Positions 1 through 6,089 of a stretch of DNA of 13,755 nucleotides are shown here, in pieces (positions within the stretch are counted from its first letter, which is position 1; every line of letters starts with the position of its first letter). Below the pieces are notes generated by a model. It was not told the origin of the DNA. It was given only the letters and a program-made list of their open reading frames with translations, and ran no database searches. Both the position numbers and the translations under genes were made by a program. The stretch is from Clostridia bacterium (GTDB taxonomy: Bacteria; Bacillota; Clostridia; Peptostreptococcales; Anaerovoracaceae), in assembly GCA_024403005.1 (NCBI GenBank), contig JAKSSQ010000026.1, positions 1 through 13,755 on the forward strand, read 5' to 3'.

Positions 1-1
1 A

Positions 2-733
2 AGAAAGCTCAGGAAGCTTCCTGGAGTTAAGAAGGTGTTTATCCGCTCCGGCATAAGGTTCGACTATATGCTCGAGGATAAGAACGACACATTCCTCCGC
101 GAAATGTGCAGATTCCATGTATCCGGCCAGCTGAGAGTCGCTCCCGAGCACGTTTCCGACAACGTTTTAAGGCTCATGGGTAAGCCCGAAAGCAGCGTCT
201 ACAGGGAATTCCTGCGCCGCTTCGAAGAAGTCAACAAGCAGTACGGCCTGAACCAATACGCAGTTCCGTACCTGATTTCCTCCCATCCGGGTTCAACCCT
301 TAAAGATGCCATAGCTCTCGCAGAAAGCGTTCGCGACATGGGCTACATGCCCGAACAGGTGCAGGATTTCTATCCTACGCCGTCCACGCTTTCCACCTGC
401 ATGTTCTACACCGGAGTAAACCCGGCCGACATGAAGAAAGTCTACATACCTTCTTCCCCAAGAGAAAAGGCCATGCAGAGGGCTTTAATCCAGTACAGAA
501 AGCCGGAAAACTACGATATCGTTAAGGATGCGCTGCTGCAGGCAGGCAGAGCAGATCTTATAGGGTTTGACCGCAACCATTGCCTTATTTCCCCTAGAAA
601 GCCGGCTGCAAAGCCTGCAGAAGAGGGCCGACAGACAAAGGGCCGCGGCGCTAAATCCGGAAGGCCCGAAAGCCGCGGTGCAGGTGCCGGCAGAGCAAAA
701 AAGGACGATCGAAGCAGATCGAGGAAACATTAA
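2..733 (+). CDS. ygiQ: YgiQ family radical SAM protein, C-terminal part
   Basis: This is the 3' end of a gene that begins before the window; 243 residues are visible, against roughly 600-700 for the family. The reading frame is open from base 2, and its first residues (RKLRKLPGVKKVF, then IRSGIRFDY) match the usual YgiQ sequence, so the internal ATG/GTG codons are not starts. Family hallmarks seen are the RVAPEHVSDNVLRLMGKP segment and QDFYPTPSTLSTCMFYTG, which belong to the end of the radical SAM barrel and the C-terminal DUF3362 region. The CxxxCxxC iron-sulfur motif would lie upstream and is not visible. The last 50 or so residues form a Lys/Arg/Gly/Ala-rich tail, probably disordered; similar basic tails are common in this family. 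The exact reaction of YgiQ proteins is not established. The stop is one base before the next start, so the two genes are probably cotranscribed. Confidence 0.95.
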   Translation, partial: RKLRKLPGVKKVFIRSGIRFDYMLEDKNDTFLREMCRFHVSGQLRVAPEHVSDNVLRLMGKPESSVYREFLRRFEEVNKQYGLNQYAVPYLISSHPGSTLKDAIALAESVRDMGYMPEQVQDFYPTPSTLSTCMFYTGVNPADMKKVYIPSSPREKAMQRALIQYRKPENYDIVKDALLQAGRADLIGFDRNHCLISPRKPAAKPAEEGRQTKGRGAKSGRPESRGAGAGRAKKDDRSRSRKH

Positions 734-734
734 C

Positions 735-956
735 ATGGAAGACGAAATGATTTTAGATAAACTGGTCTGCCCGGTATGCGGACAGCACAGATTCGAAGAA
801 AAGGGCGGCTACGAAATCTGCCCGGTTTGCGGCTGGGAAGACGATCCTCTCCAGCGCAGAGAACCGGATTTAGCAGGCGGAGCCAACAAATTAAGCCTTA
901 ACGAGGCGAGAAAAGAATGGTTTGAAGAGGTTTACAGAGAAGAAGATGAAGAATAA
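735..956 (+). CDS. Small cysteine-rich CPCC-family protein
   Basis: A 73-residue protein with two Cys pairs, CPVCG at residues 12-16 and CPVCG at 29-33, followed by GWEDDPLQ and then a GGANKLSLNEARKEW segment. This order is the signature of the Cys_rich_CPCC family (short zinc-ribbon-like proteins with no known function). I chose the ATG at 735 because it lies one base after the ygiQ stop with GAGG ten bases upstream, and because the family begins a few residues before the first Cys pair. A longer frame reaching back to 567 lies inside ygiQ and is not needed. The acidic C-terminus (EEVYREEDEE) overlaps the next gene by 11 bases. The four cysteines probably bind one Zn. Being a small gene between ygiQ and an anchored nuclease-like protein may be coincidence. 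Confidence 0.88.
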   Translation: MEDEMILDKLVCPVCGQHRFEEKGGYEICPVCGWEDDPLQRREPDLAGGANKLSLNEARKEWFEEVYREEDEE

Positions 957-1449
957 AAGAGGTTTAGTAATAATTATTTTCCTTCTGGTCTGCATCGTTT
1001 GCGCCTGGTACATGACAAACTACGGCTTTAACGAAGAAGACATCTACGAAGATCCCGTACCGGCAGGCCAGGAACAGGTAACAGATAATCCGCAGGGCAG
1101 CCAGGATGCAGAACCGGCAGAGCAGCCCGGAGGAGCAGTGGGCGAGCCCGAGCAGACCCCGGATGCTTCCGCAGACTACGTGGACTATTACTTCCGCAGC
1201 GCAAAGCTCCTTAACCAGCACTACGACAAGCACGGCAAAGACATGGGCTTCGACAGCCCGGAAGAATACGAAAAAGCTGCCAGCGATGTAATCAACAATC
1301 CGGATGCACTGTTCAAGTACGAAAAGGAAGACGGAGACGAAGTCTATTATGTTGTTGAAACCAACGAGTTTGCAGTGCTTTCAACAGACGGATACATCAG
1401 AACATATTTCCTGCCGGATTCCGGTAAGAAATATTTCGACAAGCAGTAA
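946..1449 (+). CDS. Membrane-anchored protein with toxin-nuclease-like C-terminal domain
   Basis: 167 residues from the ATG at 946; an upstream in-frame TTG at 922 would add only eight residues. Residues 1-5 are basic, and 7-22 form one hydrophobic segment, read as an uncleaved signal anchor. There is no good lipobox, since the residue before each Cys is Val. Residues 28-78 are an acidic Pro/Glu/Gln/Gly linker. The compact C-terminal domain (about 79-167) has H92, KHG at 95-97, a Y108 helix, DGDEVYY at 129-135, EFAVLSTDGYIRTYF at 141-155 and a final YFDKQ. From memory this pattern (HxxKHG, then VYY...TNEF..VSTDG.IRTYF.P) resembles the Barnase/EndoU/colicin-like nuclease fold of polymorphic and phage toxins, and occurs in many clostridial surface proteins of unknown role. 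The predicted topology puts the domain outside the cell. Nuclease activity is inference. Overlap with the CPCC gene suggests translational coupling. Confidence 0.75.
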   Translation: MKNKRGLVIIIFLLVCIVCAWYMTNYGFNEEDIYEDPVPAGQEQVTDNPQGSQDAEPAEQPGGAVGEPEQTPDASADYVDYYFRSAKLLNQHYDKHGKDMGFDSPEEYEKAASDVINNPDALFKYEKEDGDEVYYVVETNEFAVLSTDGYIRTYFLPDSGKKYFDKQ

Positions 1450-1470
1450 ACTGAAGAACCGAATGCAATA

Positions 1471-1496
1471 AAAAAACGGCCCGTAGAGAGCCGTTT
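1471..1496 (-). terminator. Intrinsic terminator of the lysE-type gene
   Basis: Arms AAACGGC (1474-1480) and GCCGTTT (1490-1496) form a perfect 7-bp stem with a 9-base loop. Read on the minus strand, the stem is followed by a run of Ts (1471-1476), as expected for the gene ending at 1504. In the plus direction the T stretch is short and broken (GTTTGTGCG), so it may only weakly end the convergent upstream operon. Confidence 0.85.
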
Positions 1497-1503
1497 GTGC
1501 GAT

Positions 1504-2130
1504 TTACTTGGCAATCATTGCCTGGAGCATGTTCCAGCCGCTGTAGAGCAGTTTTAAGCCGTAGAACACGATAATAGCACCGCATACTATGTTGATTCCG
1601 CGGAGCAGCTTGTCTGTAATCTTTGCGCGGAACAGGTTTACGATGGAAGACATGCCCAGCCACCAGCATGCGGATGCGCAGGATACGCCGAGGATGAACA
1701 TGGTGCCCGGTGTTCCGGGAAGTGTTACTCTGTAGGAGCCGAGGAGCATGGATCCGTCGATAATTGCCTGGGGGTTGAACCAGGTAACTACGCAGGATGT
1801 TGCGATAACCTTGGCGATGGGAATGTCTACGTTAACGCTGGTGTCGAGAGTTGAATGGGAACGGAGAAGTCCGATACCTATCCATATTACTACGAGAGAA
1901 CCGATTCCTACGATGAGGAGCTCCAGCAGAGGATTGGAGCTCATGATGCCGCCGATTCCGAAGAAGCATGCGACAGCAAGGGTAATGTCGAAGAACATTA
2001 CGATGAGAGCTGTGAGGAATACGCGCTTTCTCTGCTGAGTAAGTGCTGTATTGATTACGAACATGTTCTGAGTTCCGATGGGAGCTACATAAGCGAAGCC
2101 CAGCATCAGACCCTGTAAAAAGTATTGCAT
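1504..2130 (-). CDS. LysE/ArgO family amino acid exporter
   Basis: 208 residues, the normal length for the LysE superfamily, with about six hydrophobic segments. The family N-terminal motif is seen as PIGTQN at 17-22 followed by FVINTAL, and the second conserved motif is WFNPQAIID at 117-125. These proteins sit in the cytoplasmic membrane and export basic or other amino acids by proton exchange. The PIGxQN and TWFNPQ motifs place it nearer LysE/ArgO than RhtB, but the substrate cannot be read from the sequence. The ATG at 2130 has a clean AAGGAG about seven bases upstream. It is transcribed alone, divergent from the FAD dehydrogenase, and ends at its own terminator. LysE-type exporters are often next to a LysR-type regulator; none is present in this window. 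Confidence 0.92.
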   Translation of the reverse strand: MQYFLQGLMLGFAYVAPIGTQNMFVINTALTQQRKRVFLTALIVMFFDITLAVACFFGIGGIMSSNPLLELLIVGIGSLVVIWIGIGLLRSHSTLDTSVNVDIPIAKVIATSCVVTWFNPQAIIDGSMLLGSYRVTLPGTPGTMFILGVSCASACWWLGMSSIVNLFRAKITDKLLRGINIVCGAIIVFYGLKLLYSGWNMLQAMIAK

Positions 2131-2131
2131 T

Positions 2132-2160
2132 TTGTCTCCTTTACAACAAGGGGTTATAAT
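2132..2160 (+). promoter_or_regulatory. Candidate sigma-A promoter for the FAD dehydrogenase operon
   Basis: TTGTCT (2132-2137), a 17-base spacer and a perfect TATAAT (2155-2160). Transcription would start near 2167 and leave a leader of about 130 nt before the ATG at 2296. The -35 box abuts the start codon of the divergent exporter gene. Confidence 0.5.
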
Positions 2161-2186
2161 ATATTACTAACGCCCTTTAACTTACC

Positions 2187-2206
2187 TATGTTAAGATACT
2201 AACATA
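2187..2206. promoter_or_regulatory. 20-bp dyad, likely operator between divergent genes
   Basis: Perfect arms TATGTTA (2187-2193) and TAACATA (2200-2206) flank a six-base spacer AGATAC. It covers the proposed exporter -10 box and lies about 20-40 bases after the proposed start site of the opposite operon, so one bound dimer could control both. The AT-rich dyad form would suit a LysR-type or other dimeric regulator. No regulator gene is nearby, and the identity of the binding protein is unknown. Confidence 0.5.
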
Positions 2207-2224
2207 AGCATTTTTGTTTATCAA
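2196..2224 (-). promoter_or_regulatory. Candidate sigma-A promoter for the LysE-type exporter
   Basis: On the minus strand, TTGATA (2224-2219), a 17-base spacer and TAGTAT (2201-2196). The -35 matches consensus at five of six bases and the -10 at four of six. The -10 lies inside the dyad at 2187-2206, so a factor bound there would block or alter this promoter. Confidence 0.45.
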
Positions 2225-2295
2225 CAACGCATATATTACTTGGAAGTTAACGCTTATATTATTCAGAAGGGGATTAAGAAAGCGAGGTATATTCA

Positions 2296-3669
2296 ATGAA
2301 ATACGATGTAATTATTGTCGGCGCAGGTCCGGGAGGAATTTTCTCCGCATACGAACTCATGCAGTCCGATAAGAACCTTAAAGTAGGTGTTTTCGAACTC
2401 GGCGCACCTCTTGCAGAAAGAAAGTGCCCCATCGACGGTGTAAAGATCAAGAGCTGCGTACGCTGCAAGACATGCTCCATTATGAGCGGTTTCGGCGGAG
2501 CAGGTGCTTTCTCCGACGGCAAATATAACATTACAAACGACTTCGGCGGCACGCTCTACGAACACATCGGCAAGAAGAGAGCCATCGAACTCATGGAATA
2601 CGTTGACAAAATCAACTGCGAAAACGGCGGTTCCGTTACAAAGCTCTACAGCACAGCCAACTCCGAATTCAAGACAAAGTGCCTCCGCAACGACCTGCAC
2701 CTCATGGATGCACAGGTTCGCCACCTGGGTACAGACATCAACTATATCGTTCTGGAAAACATCTATAACAAGATGAAGGACAATATCGATTTCCACTTCC
2801 ACACAGCTGTAACCTCAATCAAGAAGGTTGAAAGCGGCTACGAAGTTTCCACAGACAAGGACGAAACCTTTGAAGCAGAATACTGCATCGTTTCCGCAGG
2901 AAGAGTAGGCAGCAAGTGGATGGAATCCGTATGCAGTGAGCTCAATCTGGCTACAAAGTCCAACAGAGTAGACCTGGGTGTACGCGTAGAACTGCAGGCA
3001 GACATCTTCAAGCACATTACAGACGAACTGTACGAAAGCAAGATCGTTTACCGCACAAAGCAGTATCAGGACCTCGTTCGTACATTCTGTATGAACCCCA
3101 AGGGCGCAGTAGTTAACGAAAACACTAACGGCATCGTTACAGTTAACGGCCACAGCTACGAAGATCCCGCAATGCAGACAAACAATACAAACTTTGCTCT
3201 GCTTGTTGCAAAGCACTTCACAGAACCCTTCAAGGATTCCAACGGTTACGGTGAATCCATCGCAAGACTGTCCAACATGCTTGGCGGCGGCGTTATCGTA
3301 CAGCGCTTCGGCGACCTGGTAAGAGGCCGCAGAACCAACGAAAAGAGAATCCAGGAAAGCTTCCTTACACCGACTCTGGAAGCAACTCCCGGCGACCTTT
3401 CCCTGGTAATCCCCAAGAGAATCCTGGACGACATCGTAGAAATGATCTACGCTCTGGACAAGATTGCTCCGGGTACAGCTAACGACGATACACTGCTCTA
3501 CGGTGTAGAAGTTAAGTTTTACAACATGGAAGTTGAACTGGATGAAAACCTGGAATCCACAAGCAAGGGCCTCTTCGTAATCGGCGATGGTTCCGGCGTT
3601 ACACACTCCCTGTCCCACGCTTCTGCAAGCGGCGTACACGTTGCAAGACGCATTCTGGAAACAATTTAG
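2296..3669 (+). CDS. FAD-dependent dehydrogenase (COG2509 type)
   Basis: 457 residues. The N-terminus is a Rossmann dinucleotide fold with GAGPGG at 9-14 and an acidic residue at the end of the second strand (E34 in VFEL), the expected FAD-binding pattern. Residues 44-60 carry C44, C54, C57 and C60 (CxxCxxC), followed by GFGGAGAFSDGK at 65-76, which is characteristic of this uncharacterised FAD dehydrogenase family. The C-terminus has IGDGSG followed by THSLSHASASGVHVAR, the usual second FAD contact. The protein is probably soluble. The substrate is unknown; the cysteine cluster could bind a metal or be redox active. The ATG at 2296 has GCGAGG eight bases upstream. It is followed three bases later by a membrane HEFGH protein, probably coupled. 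Long open frames on the opposite strand here reflect codon bias, not genes. Confidence 0.9.
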   Translation: MKYDVIIVGAGPGGIFSAYELMQSDKNLKVGVFELGAPLAERKCPIDGVKIKSCVRCKTCSIMSGFGGAGAFSDGKYNITNDFGGTLYEHIGKKRAIELMEYVDKINCENGGSVTKLYSTANSEFKTKCLRNDLHLMDAQVRHLGTDINYIVLENIYNKMKDNIDFHFHTAVTSIKKVESGYEVSTDKDETFEAEYCIVSAGRVGSKWMESVCSELNLATKSNRVDLGVRVELQADIFKHITDELYESKIVYRTKQYQDLVRTFCMNPKGAVVNENTNGIVTVNGHSYEDPAMQTNNTNFALLVAKHFTEPFKDSNGYGESIARLSNMLGGGVIVQRFGDLVRGRRTNEKRIQESFLTPTLEATPGDLSLVIPKRILDDIVEMIYALDKIAPGTANDDTLLYGVEVKFYNMEVELDENLESTSKGLFVIGDGSGVTHSLSHASASGVHVARRILETI

Positions 3670-3672
3670 TAA

Positions 3673-4122
3673 ATGACAAATAAGAATATGCTCAGCAAAA
3701 GGGCATTCTACATACTCTCGTTCACATGGGGCCTGCCTCTGGTTCTGGCCGGTTTAACTATCGCAGCGGGGCTTATGCTTCTGGGCAAAAAGCCGAAGAA
3801 GTACGGCTGGTGCTGGTATTTCGAGCTGGGAGAAAACTGGGGCGGCTGTGAACTGGGTTTAATATTCATAACCTGCAGGCAGGGCGGTGAACACATCAAA
3901 GCTCACGAATTCGGTCATGCGATACAGAACTGCAGATACGGCTTTTTAATGCCTTTCCTTGTAAACATGCCGTCCACTTTAAGGTACTGGCAGCGCAGAA
4001 TTTTTACAGCTCTTGGCCTTAAGCTTAAGACGGACTACGACGACATCTGGTTCGAAGGCCAGGCTACGCAGCTTGGAAAAGCTTACATAGCTGAAATACG
4101 GAAGGGCGGCGAAACCTGCTGA
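3673..4122 (+). CDS. Small membrane protein with HEFGH zinc-peptidase motif
   Basis: 149 residues. A hydrophobic segment at about 11-38 is followed by a basic stretch, a Trp/Cys-rich region (YGWCWYFELGENWGGCELG) and HEFGH at 78-82, which fits the HExxH zinc-binding motif of metallopeptidases. A conserved-looking WFEGQATQLG at 127-135 gives E128 as a candidate third zinc ligand. I recall similar short proteins annotated as conserved hypotheticals in Clostridia and Bacteroides; no substrate is known. The ATG at 3673 follows the dehydrogenase stop by three bases with no clear ribosome binding site, so translation is probably coupled; an in-frame ATG at 3688 is the alternative and would leave the membrane segment intact. 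Peptidase activity is inferred from the motif alone. Confidence 0.75.
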   Translation: MTNKNMLSKRAFYILSFTWGLPLVLAGLTIAAGLMLLGKKPKKYGWCWYFELGENWGGCELGLIFITCRQGGEHIKAHEFGHAIQNCRYGFLMPFLVNMPSTLRYWQRRIFTALGLKLKTDYDDIWFEGQATQLGKAYIAEIRKGGETC

Positions 4123-4140
4123 ACTTAATAAAAGCAATAA

Positions 4141-4167
4141 AAAACAGCGGCGATGAGCCGCTGTTTT
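4141..4167. terminator. Strong bidirectional intrinsic terminator
   Basis: Perfect 11-bp arms AAAACAGCGGC (4141-4151) and GCCGCTGTTTT (4157-4167) around a five-base loop. Ts follow the stem in both directions, so it can end both the plus-strand HEFGH gene (stop at 4122) and the minus-strand CBS-ACT gene (stop at 4181), which converge here. Confidence 0.93.
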
Positions 4168-4180
4168 GTCGTTTATTGAA

Positions 4181-4828
4181 TTAATACTTGTCTACGATGA
4201 AGTCCTGAATTTCCAGGCCAGCATCTTCGATAGCCTTGCGGAGTTCTGCGGGATCTGCATTGGATGTAGTCTTGAGCAGAAGTTCTGCTTTGCCGTCGAT
4301 GCTTTCGGGCATGGTGAAGTGGGTGATATTTGTGTTGCATGCCTTTGTAGCTGTGCCCAGCTTTACCAGGATTCCGGGGATATTATCTACGTTTAAGATA
4401 ATCTTGTAGCCGGGAGTTCTTCCGCCCATCATGTCGATAAGAGCGTCGAAGAGGTCTGTATCTGTAACGATGCCTACGAGCTTTTCTCCGTCCAGTACCA
4501 TCAGGGAGTTAATCTGATTGTTTCTCATGAGCAGAGCAGCGTCTTCGATGAATGTATCTACCTTGCAGGTAACGGGGTTCTTAACCATTGCGTCTGCAAC
4601 TGAAATCTTGGAAACCAGATAGTTGATTTCGTAAACGCTCAGGGAAGTTGCCTGGCTGGGGGATACTCTTTCGATGTCTCTGTCTGTAACGATGCCTACC
4701 AGCTTTTCTCCGTCGAGTACGGGTACTTTTCTGAGACCTTTTTCTCTCATTAAACCGATGAGTGTATTAATAGAGGAACTTGCCTGTATTGTATATGGAT
4801 CGCGAGTCATTCTGTCTTTAACTAACAT
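4181..4828 (-). CDS. CBS-CBS-ACT domain protein (AcuB-like)
   Basis: 215 residues. Two CBS domains occupy about 1-58 and 76-132, each containing the segment VLDGEKLVGIVTD (residues 37-49 and 111-123). An ACT domain follows from about 140 (YKIILNVDNIPGILVKLG) to the end. CBS pairs typically bind adenine nucleotides and ACT domains bind amino acids, so this is a cytoplasmic sensor; related proteins are named AcuB, but an acetoin role has no support here. I chose the ATG at 4828 because AAAGGAG stands eight bases upstream; the in-frame GTG at 4837 would overlap that site. It lies 62 nt after the PLP-fold gene on the same strand and ends at the shared terminator. The two CBS repeats are almost identical at DNA level over 38 bases. 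Confidence 0.92.
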   Translation of the reverse strand: MLVKDRMTRDPYTIQASSSINTLIGLMREKGLRKVPVLDGEKLVGIVTDRDIERVSPSQATSLSVYEINYLVSKISVADAMVKNPVTCKVDTFIEDAALLMRNNQINSLMVLDGEKLVGIVTDTDLFDALIDMMGGRTPGYKIILNVDNIPGILVKLGTATKACNTNITHFTMPESIDGKAELLLKTTSNADPAELRKAIEDAGLEIQDFIVDKY

Positions 4829-4836
4829 AAATTCCA

Positions 4837-4843
4837 CTCCTTT
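4837..4843 (-). promoter_or_regulatory. Ribosome binding site that fixes the CBS-ACT start
   Basis: AAAGGAG on the minus strand, eight bases before the ATG at 4828. It overlaps the upstream GTG at 4837, which therefore cannot be the efficient start. Confidence 0.8.
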
Positions 4844-4866
4844 CTAGTGATAATTTATTCTAACAC

Positions 4867-4888
4867 CACAATGCAGCCTTGCATAGTG
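4867..4888. other. Imperfect hairpin between PLP-fold gene and CBS-ACT gene
   Basis: CACAATGCA (4867-4875) and TGCATAGTG (4880-4888) form a nine-base-pair stem with one mismatch and a four-base loop, directly after the stop codon of the PLP-fold gene. In the minus direction no T run follows, so it is a weak terminator at best and may only stabilise the upstream message. A TAGAAT that could serve as a -10 for the CBS-ACT gene lies just beyond it, with no convincing -35. Confidence 0.45.
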
Positions 4889-4890
4889 TT

Positions 4891-6075
4891 TTATTCAAAA
4901 ACCTTCATTGCGTTTGCGAAATCTTTGATGAGGTCATCCGGATCTTCCAGACCTACGGAAAGGCGGATCATGCCGGGAGTGATGCCGATCTTGCGTCTCT
5001 GTTCGTCGGGCATGCTGAAGTGAGAGGATGTAACCGGGTGACTCATGGTTGTGCGCAGACCTCCCAGAGTAGGTGCATACTTTGTGAACTTAAGAGCCTT
5101 CATGAATGCGTCGATCTTTTCGATGTCTTCGGGAAGGATGAAGCTGAGCATGGGTGTGGAGCCGTTTTCTCCGAAGAGCATTTCTGCCAGTTCCTTCTGT
5201 CTGCCTTCTGCAAGGCTGGGGTGGCAAACGCCTGTAATGCACTTGCTTTCTGCGAAGAACTTAGCCAGCTTTTCTGCAGTTTTTGCCTGTCTGGGGATTC
5301 TGAGCTCTGCAGTGCGAAGACCTCTTAAGATCATCCAGGAAGCAAAGGAATCTGCCGGTGTACCCATTAACATGGAGATGGGGCGGATTTTATCTACCAG
5401 AGCCTGAGTTGTGGTCACAGAACCGCCCAGAACGTCTGCGTGGCCTTTCATGAACTGTGTAAGTCTATTAACTACGATATCTGCACCGAAATCTATGGGC
5501 CGGATGGAGAAGGGGGAAGTAAAGGTATTGTCTACCATTAAGAGTCCGCCGTTCTTGTGAGCCAGTTCTGCCAGTGCGGGGATGTCTGCAATCTTAACTG
5601 TCGGGTTGCTTACAACTTCGGAGTAGATGAGCTTTGTGTTGGGCTTAACGGCAGCTCTTACGGCATCCATGTCCAGATAGTCTACGAAGTCTGTTTCTAC
5701 GCCCATCTTCTTCATGATGGAGCTTAAGGTTGTAAAGGTTTCGCCGTAGGTGTGTGCGTTGCAGGTCAGTCTGGCGCCGGGCTGCAGGAGAGTGAGGAGT
5801 GTGACGGAAATTGCACCCATGCCGTAGCCGAAAATGAGGGATGCTTCGCCGCCTTCCAGGTAGCTGATTGTTTCAGCGAGAGCAGCTCTGTTCGGGTTGC
5901 GTGTTCTTGAATATGTCCAGCCCTTGTCTGCAGTAACTTCTGCCAGTTCTGTAAGGCTGTCCATTGTAAAGGCTGTTGTTTCGAAAATCGGAAGGGTTTC
6001 CGGTTTCTTAAGGTCCATACCTCTGGCACCCATGCCTGTATGGAGCAGTCCTGTTGCTCTTTCAAAATCGTTCAT
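4891..6075 (-). CDS. Cys/Met-metabolism PLP-fold enzyme lacking the Schiff-base Lys
   Basis: 394 residues, the normal length for the Cys/Met gamma family (methionine gamma-lyase, cystathionine gamma-synthase or lyase). Family features seen are YSRTRNP at 55-61, the GYGMGAI segment near 83-89, Y110 in TYGETF (the stacking Tyr), VDNTFTSP at 181-188 with D182 for the pyridine nitrogen, and R371 in IRLSVGLED for the substrate carboxylate. The PLP-lysine motif is normally S-x-T-K followed by GH and D; here residues 204-213 read RLTQFMKGHA, giving Gln at 207 and Arg in place of the phosphate-binding Ser. A Lys occurs three residues later (K210). Normal PLP catalysis is therefore doubtful. The ATG at 6075 has GGAGG eight bases upstream, and the gene starts 14 nt after trkH-2. 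An active lyase fed by an unusual lysine, or a non-enzymatic role, are both possible. Confidence 0.9.
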   Translation of the reverse strand: MNDFERATGLLHTGMGARGMDLKKPETLPIFETTAFTMDSLTELAEVTADKGWTYSRTRNPNRAALAETISYLEGGEASLIFGYGMGAISVTLLTLLQPGARLTCNAHTYGETFTTLSSIMKKMGVETDFVDYLDMDAVRAAVKPNTKLIYSEVVSNPTVKIADIPALAELAHKNGGLLMVDNTFTSPFSIRPIDFGADIVVNRLTQFMKGHADVLGGSVTTTQALVDKIRPISMLMGTPADSFASWMILRGLRTAELRIPRQAKTAEKLAKFFAESKCITGVCHPSLAEGRQKELAEMLFGENGSTPMLSFILPEDIEKIDAFMKALKFTKYAPTLGGLRTTMSHPVTSSHFSMPDEQRRKIGITPGMIRLSVGLEDPDDLIKDFANAMKVFE

Positions 6076-6089
6076 TTCCGTGACCTCCG

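Noticed and set aside
567..734. An N-terminal extension of the CPCC protein back to 567.
   Set aside because: It lies wholly within ygiQ in another frame, shows no conserved features, and the ATG at 735 has a suitable ribosome binding site and family-like length.
2293..3639. Two long open frames on the minus strand (169 and 274 codons) opposite the FAD dehydrogenase.
   Set aside because: Their products are Cys/Val-rich with no recognisable motif, no ribosome binding site fits, and the plus-strand gene has clear family motifs throughout. They are a codon-bias shadow.
6076..6089. A SAM riboswitch or T-box ahead of the Cys/Met PLP-fold gene.
   Set aside because: The intergenic gap is 14 nt and contains only the ribosome binding site.
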